Positions 47,152 through 56,981 are shown, numbered from the stretch's first letter. The stretch: DNA of 64,000 nucleotides from Bradyrhizobium sp. 164 (GCF_023073715.1 NZ_JADPKA010000073.1:1-64000); one strand, 5' to 3'. The notes: generated from the sequence alone by a model not told the origin. Numbers and translations are program-made.

Positions 47152-48008
47152 GTGCGCATGCGCGGATCGAGGATATCGCGCAACCCGTCGCCGAGCAGGT
47201 TGAAGCAGAGCACGGCCAGCATCAGGGCCAGCCCCGGAAACGACACCAACCACCACCTGCCCGTCGAGATGAAGCGCGCGCCCTCGGCGACCATGATGCC
47301 CCATTCCGGCGTCGGCGGCTTGACGCCCAGGCCGATGAAGGAGAGGCCCGCGGCATTCAGGATCGCCCAGCCGAGATTGAGCGACATCTGCACCGCCATC
47401 GCCGGCAGCACGTTGGGTAGCAGGAAGCGCAGCACGACGGAGACATGCCCATCGCCGCAGGCGCGCGCCGCCTCCACCCAACCGAGATTGCGGCGGATGT
47501 TGACCTCCGCGCGCGCGAAGCGGATGTAGAACGGCAGATTGATGATCGCGGTCGCGATGACGATATTCTCGACCCGGTTGCCGAGCGCTGCGACCATGGC
47601 CATGGCGAGCACGAAGAGCGGAAAGGCCATCAGCACGTCGACGAACCGGCCGACCGCGCGATCGAGCTTGCCGCCGACATAGCCGCAGAGCGAGCCGATC
47701 ACCGTGCCGATCACGAAGGACACGCTGACGGCCGTCACGGCGATGGCGAGATCGAGCCGCGTGGCGACGATCAATCGGCTGAAGACATCGCGGCCGAGCT
47801 GGTCGGTGCCGGCCCAGTGGAGTGCGCTCGGCGGCTGCAGCGCACGCGGCACGTCCGAAGCGACGGGATCATAAGGCACCAGCATGGGGCCGAAGATTGC
47901 GACCAGCGCCAGCAATATCGCCGCCGCGGCGGCAATCGCGGTAACGAGGTTACCGCGCAGCACCCACACGGTGTGACGCAGCCCCGACCATGTTGCTGTC
48001 AGGCTCAT
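47148..48008 (-). CDS. Dipeptide/opine-type ABC transporter permease (DppC-like)
   Basis: Permease of 286 residues, six helices. LQPPSALHWAGTDQLGRDVF is the canonical DppC motif, and ARACGDGHVSVVLRFLLPNV the EAA loop. The ATG at 48008 overlaps the DppB stop. The reading frame upstream has no meaning. Confidence 0.93.
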   Translation of the reverse strand: MSLTATWSGLRHTVWVLRGNLVTAIAAAAAILLALVAIFGPMLVPYDPVASDVPRALQPPSALHWAGTDQLGRDVFSRLIVATRLDLAIAVTAVSVSFVIGTVIGSLCGYVGGKLDRAVGRFVDVLMAFPLFVLAMAMVAALGNRVENIVIATAIINLPFYIRFARAEVNIRRNLGWVEAARACGDGHVSVVLRFLLPNVLPAMAVQMSLNLGWAILNAAGLSFIGLGVKPPTPEWGIMVAEGARFISTGRWWLVSFPGLALMLAVLCFNLLGDGLRDILDPRMRT

Positions 48009-49036
48009 ACGACCGTCGCCCTGGGATCGGCGATGCCGTAGAGCACATCGACCAGGAGATTGACCGCGACGAAGATGCTGGCCATCAGCAGCACGAAGCC
48101 CTGCACCGGCGCATAGTCGGAGACCAGCAGCGCATCGAGCGCGTAGGACGCAACGCCCGGCCAGGAGAACACTTTCTCGACCAGCACGTTGGCACCGAGC
48201 ATGGTCGAGAACACGATGCCGGCGATGGTGATCACGGGCAGGATTGCATTCCGCAGCGCATAGGTCACCACGATCTGCCAGCGCGACAGGCCGATCGAGC
48301 GCGCGGTACGCACGAAATCGCTTCCGAGCGACACCAGCATCGAGGCACGGGTGATGCGGGCGAGCGGCGCGATCACGAACAGCGCCATCGTGAAGGCAGG
48401 CAGCATCAACTGACGCGCCGCGGCCCACCACCCCTCGACGTCACCCGCGAGCAGGAAATCCACCATCAGGAAGCCGGTGCGCGCCGGCGGCACCGAGGCG
48501 AAGACGTCGATCCGTCCGGTCGGATCGGGGGCAAGACCCAGCAGATAGTAGAACACGTAGATCAGCAGCAGTCCGGAGACGAAGGTCGGCACGCAGACGC
48601 CGAGCGAGCAGAACAGCCGTACGCCGTGATCGATCAGCGAGTTCGGCCGCAGCGCGGCCAGCACGCCGAGCGGCACCGCCGCGATCAGCGCGATCACGAG
48701 CGCGGTTAGCGTCAGCTCGAGCGAGGCCGGCAGCCGCTGCCGCAGGTCCTTGGCAACCGGCTGCCCCGTCATCATGGAACGGCCAAGATTGCCGCGGCCG
48801 ACATCGTAGAGATAGATGCCGAGTTGCTCCGGCAGCGACCTGTCGAGCCCGAGCTGCCTGCGGACGACTTCGATCTCCTCGTTGCCGGCACTGGGACCGG
48901 AGGCAAAGAACACGGCGGGATCGCCTGGCAGCACCCGCATCAAGAGGAAAGTGAAGACCAGCACGCCGAACAGCGCCGGCAGCGACGAGAGAAACCGCCG
49001 CCCGGTCCGGATCAAAGTCGCACCGATGGTGCCCAT
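48005..49036 (-). CDS. Dipeptide/opine-type ABC transporter permease (DppB-like)
   Basis: Permease of 343 residues, six helices. FLLMRVLPGDPAVFF and RQLGLDRSLPEQ are DppB hallmarks. FVRTARSIGLSRWQIVVTYA is the EAA loop. It lies 28 bases after the binding-protein gene and overlaps DppC by four bases. Confidence 0.93.
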   Translation of the reverse strand: MGTIGATLIRTGRRFLSSLPALFGVLVFTFLLMRVLPGDPAVFFASGPSAGNEEIEVVRRQLGLDRSLPEQLGIYLYDVGRGNLGRSMMTGQPVAKDLRQRLPASLELTLTALVIALIAAVPLGVLAALRPNSLIDHGVRLFCSLGVCVPTFVSGLLLIYVFYYLLGLAPDPTGRIDVFASVPPARTGFLMVDFLLAGDVEGWWAAARQLMLPAFTMALFVIAPLARITRASMLVSLGSDFVRTARSIGLSRWQIVVTYALRNAILPVITIAGIVFSTMLGANVLVEKVFSWPGVASYALDALLVSDYAPVQGFVLLMASIFVAVNLLVDVLYGIADPRATVV

Positions 49037-49064
49037 GCTCTTCGCCGCGCTCCCGGCTCCGCTG

Positions 49065-50684
49065 CTATTTGCGGCTCAGGTTACGATAATCCACCTGGCG
49101 GGTGAATTGATAGACATAGCCGTCGAGATTGGCGGCCATGACCGCGTCCTGCGCCGGTTGCCAGAGCGGGACCTGGAACATCTGCTCGAAATGGATGGCG
49201 TTGAGCTCCTTGCCCTCCGCCTCGTACTTCGCCTTGTCCGGCTCGAAGCGCGCTGCCTGCGCGATCTCCTCCAACTCGGCATTGTCAGTGGACGAATAGT
49301 TCCAGCGCTGATTGCCGGTGTAGAAGTTGCGGTAGAAATAATCGGTCGACGGCAGCCAGGCGACGATGCCCTCGGTGAAGAAGGGCAGCTTCTTCTCGTT
49401 GATCGAGGTCGACATCTGCGCATCCGGCAGCTTCTGGATGTCGACCTTGATGCCGATCTTCTCCAGCGATTCCTTGACCAGGGCGGCCATCGGTTCGGCA
49501 GTCGCGGCCTGACCGACGTTGAAGCTGAAGGTCGTGGCGAAACCTTCGGGCACGCCAGCCTCCTTCAGATAGGCCCGCGCCTTCTCCAGATCGAGCTTGA
49601 CCGGTTGCGGGATCGGATAGCCGCCGCTCGGCGGCCTCCCGTCGGCCCAGCTGGCACCGAACAGCGGCGCGCCGCGGCCGAACAGCGCCGCCTTGAACAT
49701 GTCATCATAGGGTAGCGCCGCGGCGACAGCCCGGCGGACGTTGACGTTGTCGAACGGCGGGATCTTGTTGTTCATCGAGATGAAGGTCACCGCATTGTAT
49801 TGCGGCGTCGAAATCACCTTCAGCTTGCCTTTGGCCTCCAGCGCCTGGACGTCGCTGGCCTGCAGATCGATCACGAGGTCCGCGTCGCCGCGCTCGACCA
49901 GATTGGCGCGCGTCGCCGGCTCCGGTACCGACTGGATGATCAGCCGCTTGAAGAACGCCGGCTTGTCCGGCGAGCCGCGATTCCAGGCCTCGTTGCGCTT
50001 GGCGATCGCCTGCTCGCCCGGCTTGAAGGTTTCGACGATATAGGCGCCGCTGCCCGCCTCGTTCTCCTTCAGCCAGCTCAGCGCCCAAGGATCCTCAGGC
50101 GTCGCATGCGATTTGGCAAGCTTGGAATTGATGATGATGGGATAGACGGTCGCAAGGTTCGGCAGCGCCAGCTTGTCGGGCCGCGGCAATGTCACTTCAA
50201 GGGTCAGTGGATCGATCACCTTGAACTGGTCGGCGCTGGTCAACGATCCTGTCAGCAATTGCGCCTTGCCGAGTACCGGCGCGGTGACGCAGCGGTCGAG
50301 CGACCACTTCACGTCTTCTGCAGTAACCGGCGAGCCATCGTGGAACTTGGCGTCGGGACGAAGCTTGAAGGTGAGCTTCAGGCCATCGGGGCTGACGCTG
50401 AAGGACTCCGCGAGCTCGCCATTGATGGTATCGAGATCGAACACCCATTTGCCGTTGAGCTGTTTGCGGCCGAACGACACCAGCCGGTCATAGCTGCTCA
50501 TGCTGAGCGCGAAGGCTTCGCGGGTCGAGCCGGGAATGTTGGGATCGAGCGTGTTGACCGTTGCCGCCGTCACGTAGCGCAAGGTCTCAGCGCGGCTCTG
50601 CGCACGGGCCGCGGGCGCAATCAATGTCGCCGAAAGAAGAACGGCGGACGCCGAAATCAGATGCCTGGAAATCACGGGGTACAT
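49065..50684 (-). CDS. Dipeptide/opine-type ABC transporter binding protein (family 5)
   Basis: Periplasmic family 5 binding protein of 539 residues with a signal peptide (ISASAVLLSATLIAPAARAQ). DGLKLTFKLRPDAKFHDGSPVTAEDVKWSLDR (split: LRPDAKFHDGSPVTAEDV) is the family signature, and FDNVNVRRAVAAALPYDDM the second conserved block. It is first in the operon with DppB, C and the double ATPase. A TGCATACA motif lies about 95 bases upstream. Confidence 0.92.
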   Translation of the reverse strand: MYPVISRHLISASAVLLSATLIAPAARAQSRAETLRYVTAATVNTLDPNIPGSTREAFALSMSSYDRLVSFGRKQLNGKWVFDLDTINGELAESFSVSPDGLKLTFKLRPDAKFHDGSPVTAEDVKWSLDRCVTAPVLGKAQLLTGSLTSADQFKVIDPLTLEVTLPRPDKLALPNLATVYPIIINSKLAKSHATPEDPWALSWLKENEAGSGAYIVETFKPGEQAIAKRNEAWNRGSPDKPAFFKRLIIQSVPEPATRANLVERGDADLVIDLQASDVQALEAKGKLKVISTPQYNAVTFISMNNKIPPFDNVNVRRAVAAALPYDDMFKAALFGRGAPLFGASWADGRPPSGGYPIPQPVKLDLEKARAYLKEAGVPEGFATTFSFNVGQAATAEPMAALVKESLEKIGIKVDIQKLPDAQMSTSINEKKLPFFTEGIVAWLPSTDYFYRNFYTGNQRWNYSSTDNAELEEIAQAARFEPDKAKYEAEGKELNAIHFEQMFQVPLWQPAQDAVMAANLDGYVYQFTRQVDYRNLSRK

Positions 50685-50779
50685 CGCCTCTGTCCTTTGT
50701 TAGGCCGCGCACGCCCGAAATGGCAGCAAATCATGTGCCAGAAACCGGCAGTTCGGCATGCTTCTTCGTCGCAGTGGAA

Positions 50780-50787
50780 TGCATACA
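50780..50787. promoter_or_regulatory. Candidate GntR operator 2 (half motif)
   Basis: TGCATACA in the partly palindromic sequence GTGGAATGCATACAC, upstream of the dipeptide-type transporter operon. The octamer matches the 43.5 kb site next to the GntR gene. Confidence 0.3.
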
Positions 50788-50799
50788 CGCTCGCCGGCA

Positions 50800-52236
50800 T
50801 CACGCGCTCCCCTCCGCCGCCGCGGGGGTGCGCCGGATCATAGCTTGAGGGACATCATAGGCCTGGAATGCCGCCCAGTGCTTGTCGATATCGGCGCGGA
50901 ACAGGTCGCGCGTGAGGCCGTGGACCAGCTTCGGCACCGCCGTCGTCATCGCATTGATCGAAGAGCCGGACGGACCAAAGCTCATGGTCGAGGCGATGGC
51001 GAACAGGTGAATGCCGGAGATCCACGGTGTTCGTCCAACCGCGCGCTCGCAGAAGGCATAGTCGTCCGACAAATAAGAAAAGGCGCCAAGGCGCGGGCTC
51101 TGTTCCTGCGCCGGCGGCGTGTAGCAGTCGGCCCAGCGCGCGATGTTATCGGCGCATCGCTTCAGCTCGGGGCGACCGGCAAAGTCCATCATGACGCCGG
51201 TGGCGCAGATGATGAAATCGACCGCGATCTCGCCACGTGGCGTGCGCAGCAGCACGCTGTCAACAGTCTCCCGCGCTCCCTCGACAGGTGCGCCCTCGTG
51301 CAGATGGAACGTCGCGTGCCGGGCGCAGCGATCATAGGTGGCTTGCGGAAATCCCTCGCGCAGCTCGAGCACCGCGCGCATGAAGCGCCAGCGCCAGGAA
51401 TCGTCGAGCTCGGAGAAATGCCTGAGGAAGCCGCGGAAGGTCAGCCATCGATAGGGCTGCACCAGCTGGATCGCAGCGCGCCGGCACAGCAAATGCACGG
51501 CGCCCGCACCTGCCTCCAGTGCCATCGCTGCGTTATCGAAGGCCGAGGCGCCCGCGCCAATCACCGCGACGCGCTTGTCGCGTAGCGCGGTAAAATCTGT
51601 CGGCGCCGCGCAAGTAACGCATCGCGACGCCGGCAGATGGCGCAATGGTTCGGGAATGCTCCAATCGCCCATACCTTCCTGTCCCGTCGCGAGCACGATC
51701 TTGCGGGCGTAAAGCACCTCCTCGCTATGAGCAGTCCTCACTGTTACCCTCAGTAGGCCGTTAGCATCGGGTGCGATATCGGTCACCTCGCAGCCATTGT
51801 GCACCGGTAAACCGAGCACCTTCCGATACCACGACAGATAGGCCGCCCAATATTCGCGCGGGATCAGACCAAGATCGCGCCAGCTCTCCATTCCGAATTT
51901 GGCCTCGTGCCAGGCCTGATAGGTCAGGCTCGGCAGGTCGAGATCAGGGCCGGTGTAGTCCTTCGGACTGCGCAGGGTCGGCATCCGCGCATAGGTCAGC
52001 CATGGGCCTTCGCAACCCTCATCCGCCTTGTCGAGCACGAGGATGTTGGTGACCTGCGAGCGCTGCAGGCCGAAAGCCGTCGCAAGTCCGGATTGACCAG
52101 CCCCAACAATGAGCACGTCCAGAGCGCGGCTGCCATCGGGAGCCGTCATCGGCGTCAGCCAGGGCATGCCCGGATGCGCCGTCTTGGCAAGATCGGCGCG
52201 GACCTGAACTGCAAGTGCTGCAAGGCCATCACTCAT
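50800..52236 (-). CDS. Flavin-dependent monooxygenase/FAD-NAD(P)-binding oxidoreductase
   Basis: Encodes 478 residues. LDVLIVGAGQSGLATAFG is the FAD motif and RVAVIGAGASAFDNAAMAL the NADPH motif; GPWLTYARMPTLRSPKD resembles the flavin monooxygenase/Baeyer-Villiger class fingerprint. The C-terminal part (about 400-470) looks like a substrate lid. The ATG at 52236 overlaps the SDR stop as ATGA. The substrate is unknown, probably nitrogenous given the operon. Confidence 0.82.
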   Translation of the reverse strand: MSDGLAALAVQVRADLAKTAHPGMPWLTPMTAPDGSRALDVLIVGAGQSGLATAFGLQRSQVTNILVLDKADEGCEGPWLTYARMPTLRSPKDYTGPDLDLPSLTYQAWHEAKFGMESWRDLGLIPREYWAAYLSWYRKVLGLPVHNGCEVTDIAPDANGLLRVTVRTAHSEEVLYARKIVLATGQEGMGDWSIPEPLRHLPASRCVTCAAPTDFTALRDKRVAVIGAGASAFDNAAMALEAGAGAVHLLCRRAAIQLVQPYRWLTFRGFLRHFSELDDSWRWRFMRAVLELREGFPQATYDRCARHATFHLHEGAPVEGARETVDSVLLRTPRGEIAVDFIICATGVMMDFAGRPELKRCADNIARWADCYTPPAQEQSPRLGAFSYLSDDYAFCERAVGRTPWISGIHLFAIASTMSFGPSGSSINAMTTAVPKLVHGLTRDLFRADIDKHWAAFQAYDVPQAMIRRTPAAAEGSA

Positions 52237-52994
52237 GCCGCAAGCCACCCGCCATCGACTGGAAGCACCGTGCCGGTGACGAAGGAGGAATCGTCACTGG
52301 CGAGATAGAGCGCCGCCGCCGCCACCTCCTCGGCGCGGCCGAATCGCTTCATGGCATGACGCTGCCGCGAGGCCTCGCGCACCGACTCGGGATCGACATG
52401 GCGCGCAAAACTGCGGCGCAGCAGCGGCGTGTCGATCGCACCGGGCGCCAACGCGTTGACACGGATGCCATCGGTCGCGAAATCGATGGCCATGGTGCGG
52501 GTCAGGCTGACGATGGCGCCCTTGGCCGCAATATAGGCGCTGTTGCCCTTGCCGCCAGCGATTGCCAGCTGCGACGCCAGCGTGATGATGGCGCCCTTGC
52601 CTTGCCGCTGCATGATCGGCACCACCGCGCGCGCCCACAACCAGGTGCCGCCGACATTGGCACGGAATACCGCGTCCCAATCCGCCGGTGCGGTCGTGAT
52701 CACGGTACCACCGCAGGAGAAGCCGGCAGACGTCATCAGCACGTCCAGCCTACCGCCGCCTGTTGCGACACTTTCGACGGTGGCCCTTGCAAAATCGGCG
52801 TCGCCGACATCGCCAACATGGACGCTGCCGCTGCCACCCTGTTCGCGAAGCATCGCCAGTGTTTCGGCTGCGCTGTCAGCATCGCGATCGACCAGCGCGA
52901 CGAAGGCGCCTTCGCGGGCGAACAGAACGGCGCTGGCCCGGCCGATCCCGGAGCCGCCGCCTGTGATGATCGCCATCCTGCCCGCCAGCTTCAT
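52233..52994 (-). CDS. Short-chain dehydrogenase/reductase
   Basis: Classical SDR of 253 residues. The nucleotide motif TGGGSGIGRA, the catalytic YxxxK in SAYIAAKGAIV and the C-terminal FVTGTVLPVDGGW are intact. The ATG at 52994 has GAGGCGG at good distance and overlaps the epimerase stop region; starts at 53015 or 53021 are possible. It oxidises or reduces an alcohol or ketone within the hydantoinase 2 operon. Confidence 0.88.
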   Translation of the reverse strand: MKLAGRMAIITGGGSGIGRASAVLFAREGAFVALVDRDADSAAETLAMLREQGGSGSVHVGDVGDADFARATVESVATGGGRLDVLMTSAGFSCGGTVITTAPADWDAVFRANVGGTWLWARAVVPIMQRQGKGAIITLASQLAIAGGKGNSAYIAAKGAIVSLTRTMAIDFATDGIRVNALAPGAIDTPLLRRSFARHVDPESVREASRQRHAMKRFGRAEEVAAAALYLASDDSSFVTGTVLPVDGGWLAA

Positions 52995-52995
52995 C

Positions 52996-53988
52996 TCAGG
53001 CGCCGCCTCGATCATGATCATGCAACCAGCGCCGCATATGCTCCGCTGACTCCTCACAGCCAAATTTGGCGCGCCATCCGAATTCGTCGGCCATGCGCTG
53101 TACCGACAGCGGCGCCCGGGTCGGGCCGTGCACCGTCACGGTTGGTGTCTCGCCGGAGACAGCCACGCGGCAAACGAAACCGCTGTCCGGGTCGGCAAGA
53201 GCTTTATCAGCAAAAGCCTTGCCCCAGGCCTCGGCGGTGAACGTCACACCGCTCGAGATATTGTAAAGCATGTGGCGGGGCCGGGCGGCATCGAGCAGCA
53301 CGGCGACAGCGGCGGCGACGTCGGCGGCATAGACCCAGTCCCGTGCACCGGGTTCGCTGAGCAACGCCGGCGCGCCCCGCCGCACGCAATCCACAATCAG
53401 CGCCTGCGGCGACGGCGTGTCGCGGACACCGCCTGCACGCTCGTACGGGCCAAAAACGCCCGAGAGCCGGACGCTGATCACATCGGCCTGCCAGAGGTCG
53501 GAGAGCCGCGCCACCACACGCTCAGAGCCGAATTTCGTGATCGCATACAGCGATTGCGGATCGCAGGGCGTCGTCTCTTCGAGCAGGGGATAATGCCGGC
53601 CGCTCGCGCCATAGCTTGCAGCGGACGACAGGTTGATCACACGCTGCACCTTTGCCTTGCGCGCAGCGGTCAGGATCGACACCTGCGCCAGCAGATTGAC
53701 CGCCAGGATGCGCTCCGGCTCGGCGGCATCGCGCGCCGCGCCTGCCGTGATCGCGGCGCCAAGCACCACGGCATTGCATCCCGGTCCGACTGCGGCCTCA
53801 ACCGCGCTGCGTTCGGTCACGTCCCCTCGCAGCACCCGCAAGCGTTCACCGTAGGGCGCAAAGGCGCAGCGCGCCTCCACCGGCAACTCGGCCTGATCGA
53901 ACAGTGTGACCGCATGGCCGCGGGCAAGCAGCAGCTCCGCGATATTGAGCCCGACAAAGCCTGCGCCACCGAAGATCACGACGCTCAT
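52996..53988 (-). CDS. NAD-dependent epimerase/dehydratase family protein
   Basis: Extended SDR of 330 residues. The Rossmann motif is FGGAGFVGLNIAELL; the catalytic YxxxK is YAITKFGSE; the serine is in NLSSAASYG. The family is typical of nucleotide-sugar epimerases, but the operon suggests a small-molecule role. It begins 12 bases after hydantoinase 2. Confidence 0.85.
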   Translation of the reverse strand: MSVVIFGGAGFVGLNIAELLLARGHAVTLFDQAELPVEARCAFAPYGERLRVLRGDVTERSAVEAAVGPGCNAVVLGAAITAGAARDAAEPERILAVNLLAQVSILTAARKAKVQRVINLSSAASYGASGRHYPLLEETTPCDPQSLYAITKFGSERVVARLSDLWQADVISVRLSGVFGPYERAGGVRDTPSPQALIVDCVRRGAPALLSEPGARDWVYAADVAAAVAVLLDAARPRHMLYNISSGVTFTAEAWGKAFADKALADPDSGFVCRVAVSGETPTVTVHGPTRAPLSVQRMADEFGWRAKFGCEESAEHMRRWLHDHDRGGA

Positions 53989-54000
53989 CTCGCGGTCCGC

Positions 54001-55470
54001 TCACAATAGCTTGGCGCCAAAATTCTGCTCCGGGTTCATGTCCGAGACCAATCGACCAGTCGGTTTCGCGGCCTCGCCGCCGCTGCGGGCCAGGAAGCGG
54101 CCGGAGCCCGGCGAGGCGTTCAGCCTTCCGCTTTCGACAATGACGCGGCCGCGGGAGAGCACCGTCACCGGCCAGCCCTGCAGCGAACGGCCGGCGAACG
54201 GGGTGTAGCCGGCCAGATCGTGCATCATCGTGTCGGTGACGGTCACGCGGCGATCGGGATCCCAGATCGCGATATCGGCGTCAGCGCCGACGGCGATCGA
54301 GCCCTTGCGCGGATGCAGATTGTAGATCTTGGCCGGCGCGGTCGCAGTCAGCTCGACGAATTTCTCGAGGCCAAGCCGTCCCTTGGAGACCATCGCATCG
54401 AACAGCAGCGGCAGCCGCATCTCGAGGCCCGGCAGGCCGTTGGCCACCTGCTTGAAGTTCGGGTTCGGCCCGGCGCGAAGCTTGCCGGTCTCGTCGAACC
54501 GATACGGCGCATGATCGGAGGAGATGGTCTGCAGATCGCCGAGCGATAACGCCTTCCACAGCGCCTCCTGGTCGTCCTTGCGGCGCGGTGGCGGGCTGCA
54601 CATCCATTTGGCGCCTTCCGCGCCCGGCTTGTCGAGATCGTCGGCGGTGAGGAACAGATATTGCGGGCAGGTCTCGGCAAACACTTTCAACCCCTGTCCG
54701 CGGGCATCGCGGATCGTCTGCGCGCCCTCGGCGGTCGAGACGTGGAAGATCATGATCGGCTGGTCGACCAGGGCCGCCATGCCGATCAGGCGGTTGAACG
54801 CCTCTGCTTCCGAAAAGCGCGCATGGCTGATCGCGTGATATTTCGGATGAGTGTAGCCGCGCGCGAGCAGCCGCTTCACCATCCAGGAGATGATGCCGTG
54901 ATTTTCCGCGTGCGCACACAGCATCGCGCCGCCCTCGCGCGCTGCAACGAGAATGTCGAGCAGCGGCTCGTCGTCGATCTTCAGCCGGTCATAGGTCATG
55001 AAAATCTTGATCGAGCCGTGACCCTGACGAATCAGCGTCGGCAGATCGCGCTCCAGCGTCTCTTTCGTCGGGTCGGCGATAATCATATGGAAGGCGTAGT
55101 CGATTACCGCGCCCTTGCGCGCCAGCGCATGATAATCCTCCAGCACCTGCGGCAGCTGCATGCCGACATGCTGCGCGGCAAAGGAAATGACCGAGGTGGT
55201 GCCGCCGAAGGCCGCCGACGTCGTGGCACTCTCGAAGGTGTCGGCATTCATGATGCCGGCGGCAGACAATTGCTCGATGTGACAATGGCTGTCGACACCG
55301 CCCGGCAGCACCAGCCTGCCGCGCGCGTCGATCTCGCGCTTGGCCGGGCCGAGCCCGCGCCCGATCGCAGCAATGGCTTCACCTGTGATTGCCACGTCGG
55401 CCTCGAACACGTCGGTGGTCGTGGCGACGCGCCCGCCGCGGATGATCAGGTCATAGGCGGGTTCGGTCAT
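54001..55470 (-). CDS. Dihydropyrimidinase/hydantoinase 2
   Basis: Cyclic amidase of 489 residues. Metal ligands H62 and H64 (DSHCHIEQ) and the lysine K155 (GHGSIKIFMTYDRL) are conserved, with SSDHAPYRFDETGK near the C-terminal third. It differs clearly from hydantoinase 1 (38.6-40.1 kb) though in the same family. It heads an operon with an epimerase, an SDR and a monooxygenase and is divergent from the intact racemase. Confidence 0.92.
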   Translation of the reverse strand: MTEPAYDLIIRGGRVATTTDVFEADVAITGEAIAAIGRGLGPAKREIDARGRLVLPGGVDSHCHIEQLSAAGIMNADTFESATTSAAFGGTTSVISFAAQHVGMQLPQVLEDYHALARKGAVIDYAFHMIIADPTKETLERDLPTLIRQGHGSIKIFMTYDRLKIDDEPLLDILVAAREGGAMLCAHAENHGIISWMVKRLLARGYTHPKYHAISHARFSEAEAFNRLIGMAALVDQPIMIFHVSTAEGAQTIRDARGQGLKVFAETCPQYLFLTADDLDKPGAEGAKWMCSPPPRRKDDQEALWKALSLGDLQTISSDHAPYRFDETGKLRAGPNPNFKQVANGLPGLEMRLPLLFDAMVSKGRLGLEKFVELTATAPAKIYNLHPRKGSIAVGADADIAIWDPDRRVTVTDTMMHDLAGYTPFAGRSLQGWPVTVLSRGRVIVESGRLNASPGSGRFLARSGGEAAKPTGRLVSDMNPEQNFGAKLL

Positions 55471-55638
55471 AACGGTGTCTCCTTGCGTAACTCTCGAAGT
55501 CCATTGGCGTTGCGCAGCTTTGCGGCGCGCCCTTGCGCCCTGCGCATGACCGCTTCATGCTGTCCATGGCATAGTGATTGCCTTTGTTTCGCATCGTCAA
55601 GCTTCGCACCGTCAACACTGCCCAAGCAGGAACCTCCC

Positions 55639-56301
55639 ATGCCCCGACCGCGCATCATGGTCATCAACCCGAATTCCAACCGCGTGGTCACGGCCGGCCT
55701 TGCCGAAGCGCTGAAGCCGCTGGCCTTTGCCGACGGTCCGGAGATCGTGTGCGAGACCTTGGTCGAAGGACCCTACGGCATCGAGAGCCAGGCCGACGCC
55801 GAAAGCGTGGTGATGCCGCTGCGGCGGACCCTCGCCGGCGACAAGGAGTCGGCGGCCTTCGTGATCGCCTGCTACAGCGACCCCGGCCTGCATGTCTGCC
55901 GCGAGGCCACCACGCGGCCGGTGCTGGGCATTGCCGAATGCGGCGTGCTGACCGCGCTGACCCGCGCCGAGACCTTTGGCGTGATCGCGATCGCGCAGCG
56001 CTCGATCCGCCGGCATATGCGTTATCTGCGTCAGATGGGCCTGTTGGAGCGGCTGGCCGGCGAGCGCCCGCTCGACATGAGCGTGGCGGAAACCGCATCG
56101 GGCGAAGGCACGCTCGCCAAGATGATCGCGGTCGGCCGCGCCCTGAAAGAGGAGGACGGCGCCGGCGCCATCGTGATGGGCTGTGCCGGCATGGCGCGCC
56201 ACCGGAAGCCGCTTGAGGAGGCGCTCGGCATTCCCGTGATCGATCCGACCCAGGCCGCCGTCACCATGGCGCTCGGCGCCGTGCAATTCGGCGCGCACTG
56301 A
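55639..56301 (+). CDS. Asp/Glu/hydantoin racemase
   Basis: Racemase of 220 residues. Both catalytic cysteines are present: C78 in VIACYSDPGL and C182 in VMGCAGMA. MVINPNSNRVVTAGL begins the fold. The family racemises 5-substituted hydantoins or allantoin, allowing complete use of racemic ring compounds. The ATG at 55639 is preceded by AGGAACCTCCC. It is divergent from hydantoinase 2 (168-base gap) and converges with the flavin reductase. Confidence 0.88.
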   Translation: MPRPRIMVINPNSNRVVTAGLAEALKPLAFADGPEIVCETLVEGPYGIESQADAESVVMPLRRTLAGDKESAAFVIACYSDPGLHVCREATTRPVLGIAECGVLTALTRAETFGVIAIAQRSIRRHMRYLRQMGLLERLAGERPLDMSVAETASGEGTLAKMIAVGRALKEEDGAGAIVMGCAGMARHRKPLEEALGIPVIDPTQAAVTMALGAVQFGAH

Positions 56302-56317
56302 GGCACTGATTGACGGG

Positions 56318-56962
56318 CTAGCGTGCCTCACGCGCCCGCCTCGCCTGCCAATCGTCATAGCTCTCGCGGTCCATCGCGAACATGTCGCGCTGGGTCGAAT
56401 AGAGATTGCCGAACAGGCGGCCGATCGGCTGATAGGTTGCCATGTCGACATACATCCGCGCCGGATCGAGCAGCCCTTCGCGCGCATGCAGATGCAAGAC
56501 CTCGCCAACCAGCAGCTCGCGCCCCGGGCCAAACGCGAGCGAGACCTGCCGCCGGCATTCCAGCGCGAAGGGCGCCGCAGCCAGCCGCGGGACCTTGACC
56601 TCGGCACTCGCCTCCGTCGCCAGGCCCACGGCGGCGACCTCGCTCTCGCCGGAGGGAAAATCCACCGCGCAGTCGTTCATCGCTTTCGCCAGCGTCTCGT
56701 CCACCATATGCACGACGAATTCGCCGGTACGGTGGATGTTGCGGGTGGTGTCCTTGAACCGGCCATCGGGATGATGCTGCAGGCCGAGCACGATCAGCGG
56801 CGGGTTCTCGGAGAACACGTTGAAGAAGCTGAACGGCGCCGCATTCAGCGCGCCGTTGTCGTCTACCGTGGTGACAAAAGCGATCGGACGCGGCACCACC
56901 ACACCGCACAAGAGCTTGTAGCGGTCGCGGGGCGCAAGGTCGCGAAACGACAGGCCGATCAT
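56318..56962 (-). CDS. Flavin reductase-like FMN-binding protein
   Basis: Encodes 214 residues. PRPIAFVTTVDDNGALNAAPFSFFNVFSENPP contains the family fold (PIAFVTTVDDNG, NAAPFSFFN), and GEVLHLHAREGLLD the end of the beta-barrel. It supplies reduced FMN or acts as a DIM6/NTAB oxidoreductase. It is last in the operon, 19 bases after the carbamoylase, and could feed the flavin monooxygenase at 50.8-52.2 kb. Confidence 0.88.
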   Translation of the reverse strand: MIGLSFRDLAPRDRYKLLCGVVVPRPIAFVTTVDDNGALNAAPFSFFNVFSENPPLIVLGLQHHPDGRFKDTTRNIHRTGEFVVHMVDETLAKAMNDCAVDFPSGESEVAAVGLATEASAEVKVPRLAAAPFALECRRQVSLAFGPGRELLVGEVLHLHAREGLLDPARMYVDMATYQPIGRLFGNLYSTQRDMFAMDRESYDDWQARRAREAR

Positions 56963-56981
56963 CGGGCGCGTCCTCCGCAGT

